Source: Thermaurantimonas sp046299575 (lineage in GTDB: Bacteria > Bacteroidota > Bacteroidia > Flavobacteriales > Schleiferiaceae). Taken from it: DNA of 64,000 nucleotides. The stretch spans positions 185,365-249,364 of the forward strand of contig NZ_JBKBHX010000004.1 of NCBI RefSeq assembly GCF_046299575.1, in the 5' to 3' direction. Positions within the stretch are counted from its first letter, which is position 1, and each line of letters opens with the position of its first letter. The translations under genes were made by a program, and so were the position numbers. Of the stretch, positions 1 to 8,239 are shown in pieces. Below the pieces are notes generated by a model. The model was given only the letters and a program-made list of their open reading frames with translations, had not been told where the DNA came from and did no database searches.

Positions 1-951
1 GTAAACAGGCTCTGCGCCAGTGGACTAGCGGCTGCCGTGCACGCCATGCGCGCCATTCGCGCGGGCGATGCCCAAGTGATGATAGCCGGTGGTGTAGAAC
101 ATATGACCCGAGCACCTTATGTAATCAGCAAGCCATCAAAGGCCTATGGCACCGACAGCCAGATGTACGACAGTTCGTTTGGATGGCGATTCATCAACCC
201 CCGGATGCAGCAGATGTATGGCACAGAGGCTATGGGTGAGACGGCTGAGAATCTGGTGGAGATGTACGGTATCTCGCGTGAAGACCAGGATCTCTTTGCC
301 TACCGAAGCCAGATGAAAGCAGCTGAGGCTCAAAGAAATGGTCGATTGGCCAGGGAAATTGCACCAGTAGAAATCCCTCAGAAAATAGGAAACCCGATAC
401 GAGTGGACAAAGATGAATTTCTCAAACCGGATACGACGCCCGAAGTGTTGGCCGGGCTGAGACCTGCATTCCGAAAAAACGGAACGGTAACGGCCGGCAA
501 CGCATCAGGCCTGAATGATGGTGCTGCTGCTTTACTCATCGCCTCAGAAGAGTATGTGCGTGATCGCCAATTACATCCGCTGGCCCGAATGGTAAGCATG
601 GGTGTGGCCGGCGTAGAACCACGCATCATGGGCATCGGACCTGTGAAAGCCTCAGAAATAGCCCTGAAGAAATCAGGCCTTACGCTCGATCAAATGGATA
701 TCATCGAAATAAATGAAGCTTTTGCTGCTCAGGTGCTTGCGTGTACTAGGCTGATGGGCCTTGCCGACGACGACCCTCGTATCAATCCAAACGGTGGGGC
801 TATAGCACTTGGTCATCCTCTTGGCATGTCAGGTGCGCGAATTCTCTACTCAGCTGCGCTTCAACTTTCGCTCACTGGCAGTCGCTATGCCCTGGTGACC
901 ATGTGTATAGGCGTAGGACAGGGCTATGCCGTCATTCTGGAAAAGGCCTGA
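1..951 (+). CDS. Acetyl-CoA acyltransferase (thiolase), 5' truncated
   Basis: The gene runs in from outside the window; the frame is open from base 1 and lacks the N-terminal ~85 residues. It encodes a thiolase that cleaves 3-oxoacyl-CoA with CoA to acetyl-CoA (or condenses acetyl-CoA). Visible motifs are the nucleophile region NRLCASGL at the very start, the GGVEHMTRAPY loop, NEAFAAQ, the GHPLGMSGAR histidine motif and the final CIGVGQG cysteine motif, so all catalytic residues are present. The sequence resembles degradative thiolases of the PcaF/PaaJ/FadA group more than biosynthetic ones, and paaZ lies 7 kb away, but the exact substrate is an inference. Confidence 0.93.
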   Translation, partial: VNRLCASGLAAAVHAMRAIRAGDAQVMIAGGVEHMTRAPYVISKPSKAYGTDSQMYDSSFGWRFINPRMQQMYGTEAMGETAENLVEMYGISREDQDLFAYRSQMKAAEAQRNGRLAREIAPVEIPQKIGNPIRVDKDEFLKPDTTPEVLAGLRPAFRKNGTVTAGNASGLNDGAAALLIASEEYVRDRQLHPLARMVSMGVAGVEPRIMGIGPVKASEIALKKSGLTLDQMDIIEINEAFAAQVLACTRLMGLADDDPRINPNGGAIALGHPLGMSGARILYSAALQLSLTGSRYALVTMCIGVGQGYAVILEKA

Positions 952-976
952 TGCCAAAACCTGACGGCTTACATCC

Positions 977-3745
977 ATGACAATACATCGATTACTTAAA
1001 TTAGCAAAGTTCTTCTTTGTCTGGATGCTTTCGGATTGGGCATACACCCAATCTCTGCCAACGTGTAGTATTCATGCATCGATCGATCACAGGCAAAGTC
1101 AGCTGCATGTAAAAGCTGTGTGGAAAAACCTTCCTTCCGTCGATACCCTTTGGTTTTATTACATGCCACAAGCTCTGGCTGACGAAAAGTCTTACTACAG
1201 TCGTGAGCAGGACGAATATCAAAATCCAGGACTTTATTTTTTCAGGGAAAAAAGAGCTTTTCAACTACCTGAATTTAAGGAAGATCACAAACTTCTAAGG
1301 CATTCGACGTCAACAGAGGTCTTTGGCCTTTTAAGGGCGAATGATTCGGTTTCATTTACCTACACGATACCCCTGATCCGACATCCGTTTCCGGTATCAG
1401 CTCTTCTGCCGGGGGGCGATGTGCTGCTGCAGTTTTTTTATCCACAGTGGGCCGACCAAGGGCACATTACCCCTTTTAATGCACATCTATACCTGAATTT
1501 GCCACGTGCCCGATATTTTTTGGAGATAGATGCAGATGTGAGCTACACTTTAATAGCACCCGGACGGATAACTTCAGAATATCTCGATACTGCCGTACGC
1601 TGGAAGGTAGAAGCTGACAGTCTGCAACATATCAACCTAATATTGACGCATGAACTCATCCGTATGCCTTCGGTGAGAGGAAACGAGCATATCACTGTTT
1701 ACGCAAGGCCAGAGCATTTATCTAAACTTTCCACAGCTGTGCAGGAAATAACAGGAATGTCAAAATATCTGGAAGATGAGTACCGATACCGCGATCTAAC
1801 CCCCATTCAGGTCGTAGATGCATCGGGATTTGAAAACCGAATCTTTCCCAATGGATATTGGCTGCCTGTCAGGATGCCGGTAGTACCTGATTATCTGCCG
1901 GCTACCCTGGCAGGTGCGTATTTTGAGGGTTTTTGCGCACGCCATATTTATGGCAATCGCTGGAAATATCCGGTTTTTTACAGTTCGATAGCCGATTTTT
2001 TTAAATACGAATACATCCGAAAGCATCACCCTGAAATTCGCCTGGCCGGACCTCTGGCCAGCACGTGGTTAGGGTCACTTTTCGGCCTTCAGGACTTGCC
2101 TTACCATTATCAGAATCAGTTGATCTACCTCTTCACCGAGCGGCAGGGATTAGCACTACCCTTATCTGATGAGTATTCAAATGCTTCGCGTCTTCACCTC
2201 GATGGTGCTGGAGCAGCCAAGTATGTGACCTCACTGTTTCACCTGAAAGGATATCTTGGAGATTACAAATTTCGCAGATGGATTCATGAGGCACTTTCTA
2301 CCGGTGCGGCAGCTTCACCGGAAACATTTCATCAACTGCTGTCTGACAGTCACCACAGATCACTCGAATGGTTTACAGTGGATATTTATCAGAAAAACAA
2401 GGTGTTGGACTATTCGATGTTGCACTCTCAAAGGTGTAACTATACGCAGGTGGTCACCGTTAAAAATCGTGGCTCTGTAGCGGCACCTATTCCTATTTCG
2501 GGAATTAAGGACGATAAAATCCTCATTACCCAGTGGTTTGAGGGGCACAGAGGTACAAAGAGAATTCCCATTCACACGGAGGAGTTTGAACGCATCATCA
2601 TCGATGCACAACTCATAACACCTGAAATCAACCATCACAACAATCAGATCCGCACCAAAGGATTGTTTCGGCGATTCGAACCTGTAAGATTTCAATTTTA
2701 CACCGGCCTGGAAGAGCCTCTGCGCAATCAGCTCTACTGGTTTCCGATGATCAACTACAATGCCTACGACCAGATATTGCTCGGCCTTTCGCTCTATAAC
2801 AACGGACTGCTGCTCAAAAAGTATGAATACATGGTCAGTCCGCAGTTTTCGACCGGTACCGGCAAGCTCACAGGTGCAGCGAGTTTTACTGCCAACTATG
2901 GGCTACATAGCGGGCCTATTCACATGATTCGCGCCGGGATGTATTACAAATACTTTCATTACGACCGCAACCTGGCCTTCAGCCGCTGGTCACCTACCGT
3001 GCGCCTGTGGTGGCGTAAGTCAAATCCGCGCTCTAAGACTTTTCACATAACACGCTTGCGATATGTGGACGTAAAGCGGGAACTGCCGCCTGACTTTCAG
3101 GAGCTGCCTGTATCCATCACTAATGCAAGCTATGGTGTAGTAAGCCTGAACCACACATTGGAATACACATCCATACTGCATCCAGCTATTGTAAAGATAA
3201 ATATCGAGAACGCCTCTGCTTTCACAAAAATATTCGGCGAGTGGGATCAGAGATGGATGCTTCCAAATAGGAAATGGCTGATTGCCCGTGTATTCTATGG
3301 TCGTTTTCTGAGGAATGACATCCCGGCAGCCAATGCTTTTTACAACTTTGGCATGTCGGGCACACTGGACTACAATTTTGACTATCTCTTCTATGGTCGA
3401 AGTGACAGCACAGGCATCTGGAGCCAGCAGATGTTTGTGACCGACGGAGGGTTTAGAGCAGCCACGGGATTGTTTGCCCAGCGATGGATGGCCACAGCCA
3501 ATCTTAGCGTACCTGTTTGGAAATTTTTTGGTTTTTATGGAGATGCCGGATTCAGCGATGGAGTATTTGCCCATGGAGCAGGCATTAGATTGGCTTTTAT
3601 CACCGATTTTTTAGAGCTGTATTTACCACTCTACACATCACACACCCGACCTTCAATGCCTCCAGGCTATGCGCCCACCATTCGTTTTCTCATCAACCCC
3701 GATTTCAACGCCATTCAGCAGCGGCTACGCCGGGGGTGGTTTTGA
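977..3745 (+). CDS. M1-peptidase-like protein with C-terminal outer-membrane barrel, active site apparently lost
   Basis: A 922-residue protein starting 26 bases after the thiolase gene. Residues 1-25 look like a signal peptide ending at TQS. Residues 30-460 have the layout of Bacteroidota M1-type (gluzincin) aminopeptidases. The region that should hold HExxH and the downstream zinc-binding Glu reads YFEGFCARHIYGNRWKYP at about 315-332 and then FYSSIADFF, with no HExxH and no DEG-type Glu. Residues 590-922 are rich in alternating aromatic strands (for example QILLGLSLYNN and the ending RLRRGWF), as in an outer-membrane barrel. I infer a catalytically dead M1 homologue anchored by a barrel; the family match rests on pattern reading, not on a search. 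Confidence 0.6.
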   Translation: MTIHRLLKLAKFFFVWMLSDWAYTQSLPTCSIHASIDHRQSQLHVKAVWKNLPSVDTLWFYYMPQALADEKSYYSREQDEYQNPGLYFFREKRAFQLPEFKEDHKLLRHSTSTEVFGLLRANDSVSFTYTIPLIRHPFPVSALLPGGDVLLQFFYPQWADQGHITPFNAHLYLNLPRARYFLEIDADVSYTLIAPGRITSEYLDTAVRWKVEADSLQHINLILTHELIRMPSVRGNEHITVYARPEHLSKLSTAVQEITGMSKYLEDEYRYRDLTPIQVVDASGFENRIFPNGYWLPVRMPVVPDYLPATLAGAYFEGFCARHIYGNRWKYPVFYSSIADFFKYEYIRKHHPEIRLAGPLASTWLGSLFGLQDLPYHYQNQLIYLFTERQGLALPLSDEYSNASRLHLDGAGAAKYVTSLFHLKGYLGDYKFRRWIHEALSTGAAASPETFHQLLSDSHHRSLEWFTVDIYQKNKVLDYSMLHSQRCNYTQVVTVKNRGSVAAPIPISGIKDDKILITQWFEGHRGTKRIPIHTEEFERIIIDAQLITPEINHHNNQIRTKGLFRRFEPVRFQFYTGLEEPLRNQLYWFPMINYNAYDQILLGLSLYNNGLLLKKYEYMVSPQFSTGTGKLTGAASFTANYGLHSGPIHMIRAGMYYKYFHYDRNLAFSRWSPTVRLWWRKSNPRSKTFHITRLRYVDVKRELPPDFQELPVSITNASYGVVSLNHTLEYTSILHPAIVKINIENASAFTKIFGEWDQRWMLPNRKWLIARVFYGRFLRNDIPAANAFYNFGMSGTLDYNFDYLFYGRSDSTGIWSQQMFVTDGGFRAATGLFAQRWMATANLSVPVWKFFGFYGDAGFSDGVFAHGAGIRLAFITDFLELYLPLYTSHTRPSMPPGYAPTIRFLINPDFNAIQQRLRRGWF

Positions 3746-3760
3746 AATAACTTTCTTAAA

Positions 3761-4792
3761 TTATTTCTCTGCAGGAATCACAATTCGCTGACCAGGGGCT
3801 ATCAAATCTGACTTTAAGTGATTTTCAGCTTTAATTGCTTGTACACTTGTGCCAAATCGACGCGCTATTGATGTAAGTGTATCTCCTTTTCTTACAGTGT
3901 AATACATTTTTCGAGGACTTTTCTCCTGTTCAAAAGGAATTTTACTCATGTATGCCGCCCAAGGTTTTGGCTCGTTAAATTCATTAATTTTTGAAGAGAT
4001 TTTTATAGGATAATTCTTGGGTACTACTTCTGTGCGCAAGGCAGGATTAAGCGATTGCGTTAGCCGAATGTCATTTCTCGACACAATCCATTGGCCAAGA
4101 GAAACATCGAAGCCATGCTTTACAACAGTGTAAGAAGAATTAAGTTGAAATTTATCTGCAGGTACAATTGACTGAAAATATAATATTAACAGATTAAAGA
4201 CTTGCTTCCACATAGCCAAAGGGTTATCAGGGCTATTTTGTTGTAGTTGAGACTGAATATCCCAACGCAACAACCGCATCCAATGCTGAAGACACAATAA
4301 ACTTTCGTAGAGATTAAAACGCTCGTCGATATAAGAATCTATCCGAAAACCACACATTAAACCCTGAAAAACCGAGAGTTTTGCAGCTCCAGCTTGTTCG
4401 ATTTTATCCAAATAGTTTTCTTGCAAACCTGTAAGCAGCGCAGCCAATGCTAAAGCAGAATCACTCACTTCAGGGTAAAGAGCTTTGAAGTAGGATATTC
4501 CAAAAACCTGTCTTAAAGAGTGTTTACGCAAAAAATTTAAAACATGTTCGTTCTTAATAGCCTTTGCAATAGGTGTTACCTCTTTTACAAGATTGGATAC
4601 TTCATAATAATTTTCTGGGATCGTTGAAGGCGGCTCAAAAGCGTAACGAAGTTCAATCCATTTATAAATGTCTTGAGAGGTTGATAAAAAACCAAAAGTT
4701 ATATATAAAAATGAAAAAAAAAGAATTTTATTCTGCCTCCTTTTTCCTCTGAGGTCTTCTGAGTTTTTGCGATTTTTTGTATTGTATTGCAT
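3761..4792 (-). CDS. LysM protein with degenerate lytic-transglycosylase (MltD-like) domain
   Basis: A 343-residue exported protein. Residues 22-40 form the hydrophobic core of a signal peptide. Residues 110-180 align by eye with the MltD/SLT fold: QAGAAKL matches the usual AGAAGLWQF block and IDSYIDERFNLYES matches the usual VDSYVDERRDPIKS block. The catalytic Glu position appears to be Gln (Gln123 in LTGLQENY). Residues 297-341 are one clear LysM peptidoglycan-binding repeat (YTVRKGDTLTSIARRFGTS). The protein therefore probably binds cell wall without cleaving it. The ATG at 4792 lies 65 bases inside the upstream small gene. An alternative is a non-standard ATT at 4726, which sits nine bases after AGGAGG and just after the upstream stop. 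It is the last gene of the operon that starts at 8171. Confidence 0.7.
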   Translation of the reverse strand: MQYNTKNRKNSEDLRGKRRQNKILFFSFLYITFGFLSTSQDIYKWIELRYAFEPPSTIPENYYEVSNLVKEVTPIAKAIKNEHVLNFLRKHSLRQVFGISYFKALYPEVSDSALALAALLTGLQENYLDKIEQAGAAKLSVFQGLMCGFRIDSYIDERFNLYESLLCLQHWMRLLRWDIQSQLQQNSPDNPLAMWKQVFNLLILYFQSIVPADKFQLNSSYTVVKHGFDVSLGQWIVSRNDIRLTQSLNPALRTEVVPKNYPIKISSKINEFNEPKPWAAYMSKIPFEQEKSPRKMYYTVRKGDTLTSIARRFGTSVQAIKAENHLKSDLIAPGQRIVIPAEK

Positions 4793-5009
4793 TGTCCAAA
4801 TGTACCCTGTATTTTATTGCTGTTCCTACTACACTTATTCCTGCATTTATAAAAATAAGAGCTAGGGTACCCACTATAATCCAAAATTTGCTCTGGCCTT
4901 GCGATTTCAAGATTATAGCTTCTCCGAGTAGGCTAAGACCAAAACCATTCAACAAGAGACCAATTACAGCATGTATTAGCCATTTTTTGCGAAGCTTTTC
5001 TCTTATCAT
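4728..5009 (-). CDS. Small two-helix membrane protein
   Basis: A 93-residue protein with a basic N-terminus, two predicted membrane helices (about 12-32 and 40-62) and a very basic tail ending KKEAE. I do not recognise a family. It is supported as real by its position: its ATG follows the stop of the DUF3078 gene with one base between them, and its 3' end overlaps the LysM gene. Same-strand genes on both sides with 1-25 base gaps point to one transcript. The charged tail suggests the C-terminus is cytoplasmic, which is only an inference. Confidence 0.6.
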   Translation of the reverse strand: MIREKLRKKWLIHAVIGLLLNGFGLSLLGEAIILKSQGQSKFWIIVGTLALIFINAGISVVGTAIKYRVHLDNAIQYKKSQKLRRPQRKKEAE

Positions 5010-5010
5010 A

Positions 5011-5970
5011 TCACGATTTTTTGTTAGTGAATGTATAAGTAAAACCTAAGCCAAGAATCTGTCTTATTTGTAAGCCTGGCGCATTGACTTTACCGTCGCC
5101 ATTCGTGTCTTTTACCAAAACATCATCGTCGTAAATCATCTGAAGCTGAAAACTTACTGACAAGTATTTATACAACTTGAAAACAATAATATTGTCCCAG
5201 TTTACATCAATATTTTGAGGACGATCAAGATAATTTGAAAATAAATTAATTCTGGAAAAAATATCCACGTTGTTTTGAAGTTTTTTCTTGTAAATTAATT
5301 CAACGAATGCACCCATTTCCGTACGCATACCTCCTTTTGAGAATCGCGAAACATTAGGAATTTCTTTTTTAAAAAATTGATCTTTTTCAAAAAGAGAATC
5401 GTCGAGCACAACCGTTTGTTTAACTTGTATGGGAGAGATGTATATAGCCAAATCTTTAATACTTGTATTGGTGAGACCTAGTCCGTACGACAAATAGGCC
5501 GGAGCCATGAAGGTCGATATACGCACTGTATCTGCTGGATTGCGGAATCCATCGGCAAACTGCGTTCGAATATTGCCAAAAATCGAAGTATTCCACTTTG
5601 ATTCCCCAATCGCGCGATCGAGTCTGGTAGTGAACTCAAGGCGATCGTCTGTTTTCACGGTGATATCCTGCTGGAAGTTGTACCCCAAATTCGCCTCAAG
5701 TAAATTAAACCAACTCCACCCATTAAAGGCCTTTACGGCTCTTTGGCGAAGTACTCCTGAGATGTTAAGGTTATTGTTTCCGCCGGCAGCCCAGTTTGTT
5801 AAAGTAGTTTGAGCAACTGCGAGATTGTATATGCCATCAATCGTCCACTGCTCGGTAGCATTTTCAGCTCTGCCTTTCTTTTCTAAACTTTTAAATGTGT
5901 CTTCTAAATTTTGAGAAAATGAAGTAACCTCGAGTAGAAGCAAAGCTCCCACCGTGAATACTCTACCCAT
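5011..5970 (-). CDS. DUF3078 outer-membrane-type protein
   Basis: A 319-residue protein with a short signal peptide and the DUF3078 signature near residues 55-75 (TTLTNWAAGGNNNLNISG), followed by alternating beta-strand sequence with many aromatic residues and an ending FTYTFTNKKS. DUF3078 proteins are restricted largely to Bacteroidota and are thought to be outer-membrane barrels of unknown function. It starts 5 bases after the enoyl-CoA hydratase stop and ends one base before the next small gene, so it is translated within a compact operon. Confidence 0.85.
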   Translation of the reverse strand: MGRVFTVGALLLLEVTSFSQNLEDTFKSLEKKGRAENATEQWTIDGIYNLAVAQTTLTNWAAGGNNNLNISGVLRQRAVKAFNGWSWFNLLEANLGYNFQQDITVKTDDRLEFTTRLDRAIGESKWNTSIFGNIRTQFADGFRNPADTVRISTFMAPAYLSYGLGLTNTSIKDLAIYISPIQVKQTVVLDDSLFEKDQFFKKEIPNVSRFSKGGMRTEMGAFVELIYKKKLQNNVDIFSRINLFSNYLDRPQNIDVNWDNIIVFKLYKYLSVSFQLQMIYDDDVLVKDTNGDGKVNAPGLQIRQILGLGFTYTFTNKKS

Positions 5971-5975
5971 ACGAA

Positions 5976-6731
5976 TTATTTGTTCTTAAATTTTTTAATA
6001 AATGACTTTGTGAAGTCACTCAAAACAAGCTTTCCACTAATTTCAGCACGTTGTAGGAGAAGATCGTCCCAATTTTCCGTATTCTGCCAAAATATTTTCT
6101 TAAGCTCAAAAAGGGCTTGTGGATTGTACTCGGTGAGCTGCATGGCTAACGCCATCGTTTTTTCTTCTAGCTCGGTTTGATCCTTTGCCAAATACTGATA
6201 TATGCCTTTTTGATGTGCCCATTCAGCCGACTTCCAAACAGCCGGCTCGAGTGCCATTTCGCTGAATGCAGCCTTACCGGCTTTGCGCTCTATAGCTGGT
6301 CCTACCACAAAGGGACCTATACCAACCGCTAATTCTGATAGTTTAATGTGTGAATGTATAGTTCCAAAGGTGTAATCGCACGAACAAGCCAAGCCAATCC
6401 CACCGCCCACAGCCTTTCCATGGATACGCCCAATGACAATTTGTGGGGCCTTGCGCATGGCGTTGATCACATTTGCAAAACCAGAAAAGAAAGCTTTTCC
6501 TTGTTCTAAATTCTCTATTTGAATAAGTTCATCAAAACTTGCTCCTCCACAGAAGGCCTTGTCGCCACCGCTGCGCAATACAATGACCGATACATCAGCC
6601 ATGCCAGAAAGCTTTTTAAAAGCATCGGCCACCTCTTTGAGCATGTTTGACGGGAGCGAATTTCCTGCCTGATGAAAAAACTCTACCTCGGCTATCCGCT
6701 CTTTAATCGTAGTTCGAACATAAGATTGCAT
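5976..6731 (-). CDS. Enoyl-CoA hydratase/isomerase family protein
   Basis: A 251-residue crotonase-fold protein, the usual length. It has the oxyanion-hole segment (KAFCGGASFDEL) and the HGKAVGGGIGLACSCDY block. Of the two catalytic glutamates of classic enoyl-CoA hydratase, the first position (normally GGGCELA) is Gly here and the second (SELAVGIGP) is Glu. This fits the isomerase or specialised branches of the family better than a standard hydratase; Bacteroidota relatives are often annotated as methylglutaconyl-CoA hydratase. It lies between hemD and DUF3078 with 5-base gaps, an unusual place for a beta-oxidation-type enzyme. Confidence 0.88.
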   Translation of the reverse strand: MQSYVRTTIKERIAEVEFFHQAGNSLPSNMLKEVADAFKKLSGMADVSVIVLRSGGDKAFCGGASFDELIQIENLEQGKAFFSGFANVINAMRKAPQIVIGRIHGKAVGGGIGLACSCDYTFGTIHSHIKLSELAVGIGPFVVGPAIERKAGKAAFSEMALEPAVWKSAEWAHQKGIYQYLAKDQTELEEKTMALAMQLTEYNPQALFELKKIFWQNTENWDDLLLQRAEISGKLVLSDFTKSFIKKFKNK

Positions 6732-6736
6732 GAGAG

Positions 6737-7486
6737 TTATTTTCCCTTGTTGGTTTTTTTAATAAAATCTTCAAGAGCCATAGCCATACTGGGGTGCTCT
6801 GGTGTAGGAGCAGGGATATCAAGGCGCAAACCTCTGTCTAGAATGGCTTTTTGTGTGGTGCTACCAAAGCCGGCTATTTTTTTGTCGTTTTGCACAAAAT
6901 CGGGGAAGTTGTCAAAAAGCGACTGAATTCCCTGTGGTGAAAAGAACACAAGTACATCATAGGTTACGTCTCTGAGGTCTGATAGGTCGGCTGAGACTGT
7001 TTTGTAGAGTATTGCCCTCTTGTAGTTAATTTTAGCTCCATCGAGAATTGTAGGAATTTCAGGTTTCAAAATATCTGATGAAGGCAACAAAAACTTATCG
7101 TCTTTGTGCTTTTTCATCATTGGCAGTAAATCGCCGATTGAGTTTTTGCCGAAGTAAATCTTGCGCTTGCGATATACGACGTATTTCTGCAAGTAGAGTG
7201 CAATACTCTCAGTTAAGCAAAAATATTTTAGATCGTCAGGTATGGAATATCTGCACTCTTCAGCAATTCTGAAAAAGTGATCTACTGCATTTTTGCTAGT
7301 GAAGATTACCGAAGGATATTCAGCAAGGTTTACTTTAGACTTTCTAAACTCGGTTATATCTACGCCCTTCACCTCAATGAAAGGTCTAAAATCGACCTTA
7401 AGTTTATATTTTTCAGCTAAATCTTTAAAAGGTGAAGGTTCATTGCCGGGATCCGGCTGTGAAATGAGTATGCTCTTAATTTTCAA
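6737..7486 (-). CDS. hemD: Uroporphyrinogen-III synthase
   Basis: A 249-residue cytoplasmic enzyme that cyclises hydroxymethylbilane to uroporphyrinogen III in haem synthesis. The usual two-domain HemD pattern is visible: ILISQPDPG at the start, IFTSKNAVDHFF near residue 65, the conserved Tyr/Lys stretch near 155 (YKRAILYKT), VLVFFSPQGIQSLF near 175 and FGSTTQKAI near 205. The start is TTG at 7486, since no in-frame ATG or GTG is available. The gene follows the DUF4271 gene with a 25-base gap; HemD and DUF4271 genes are commonly neighbours in Bacteroidota. Confidence 0.92.
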   Translation of the reverse strand: MKIKSILISQPDPGNEPSPFKDLAEKYKLKVDFRPFIEVKGVDITEFRKSKVNLAEYPSVIFTSKNAVDHFFRIAEECRYSIPDDLKYFCLTESIALYLQKYVVYRKRKIYFGKNSIGDLLPMMKKHKDDKFLLPSSDILKPEIPTILDGAKINYKRAILYKTVSADLSDLRDVTYDVLVFFSPQGIQSLFDNFPDFVQNDKKIAGFGSTTQKAILDRGLRLDIPAPTPEHPSMAMALEDFIKKTNKGK

Positions 7487-7511
7487 AGCCCTATGAAATT
7501 TTATACCTTCT

Positions 7512-8171
7512 TTACAACTTACCGCTCATCCAACCTGTAATCCAAAACACAGGAAGAATTTCGGCGCTGCAAAGGTACACCAAAATAAACAACGGTGACA
7601 AGCTTTCAAATTTGTACATGTACCAGGCTATTTTCCCAAGATTGTAGAGGTAAAGCGCTAAACCAACAAATAGCGTAATCCACAAAAAAACAAGGGATTG
7701 TTTTAATGTATAAAAGCTTATAAATAAAAAGGGTATTCCCAAAATCCCAATAAAAGAATTTCCTAGATCAAAATTTCTGTTTAAAAATTCAGAATCAGAC
7801 CCCTGAATAAAAAAAGAAAGAACAAATTGTTGGATAAAACTTTTTGTGAGTAAAAAAACGCTTAAACCCAGCAATAATTTAAAAAAAACCAAATGGTTAA
7901 GGACTAATCCACCAGACTTGATTACAAAATTAAAAAAAAGCAAAATGGCTAAAGTCAGCACAAAAATGTAATTAATATACAGCGGAAAATAGTTAAAAAA
8001 CTTCACATTCTCAAGTTCATCTTCTACCTTTTTTAGGTTAAATGTCCACAGAATTTTTAAATAAAAATGTACATTTTTTGCCCATATGTTCTTTTGTAAA
8101 ACGAGCAAAAAAATGCATAATACTATCGTGTAAAAAAACCAATCTCCCTGTGCCTTGTTGACGATCTCCAC
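7512..8171 (-). CDS. DUF4271 integral membrane protein
   Basis: About 219 residues, with five or six hydrophobic helices and the conserved ending FWITGWMSGKL typical of DUF4271 proteins that sit beside hemD in Bacteroidota. The open frame extends up to 8414, inside paaZ on the other strand, but that extension is Arg/His/Pro-rich and reads as antisense noise. The best start is GTG at 8171, which gives a normal family length. A -7 element TACCTTTG lies just upstream at 8176-8183, so the message would be nearly leaderless. It heads the operon running down to 3761. Function is unknown. Confidence 0.82.
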   Translation of the reverse strand: MEIVNKAQGDWFFYTIVLCIFLLVLQKNIWAKNVHFYLKILWTFNLKKVEDELENVKFFNYFPLYINYIFVLTLAILLFFNFVIKSGGLVLNHLVFFKLLLGLSVFLLTKSFIQQFVLSFFIQGSDSEFLNRNFDLGNSFIGILGIPFLFISFYTLKQSLVFLWITLFVGLALYLYNLGKIAWYMYKFESLSPLFILVYLCSAEILPVFWITGWMSGKL

Positions 8172-8175
8172 GCCA

Positions 8176-8183
8176 CAAAGGTA
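8176..8183 (-). promoter_or_regulatory. TAnnTTTG -7 element for the DUF4271-hemD operon
   Basis: The minus strand reads TACCTTTG, a full match to the Bacteroidota sigma-ABfr -7 consensus, five bases before the chosen GTG start and between divergent operons. No clear -33 TTTG is seen. The very short leader leaves some doubt about either the promoter or the start. Confidence 0.4.
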
Positions 8184-8239
8184 CTTTCTTTTCGTCTTTA
8201 TAGCCGGGTAGATTAACTTCACCGGCCAAAACCAACGGG

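Noticed and set aside
3020..3574. 184-codon minus-strand frame opposite the M1-like gene
   Set aside because: Antisense to a long real gene, with no recognisable domain and no start signal; typical of codon-bias shadows.
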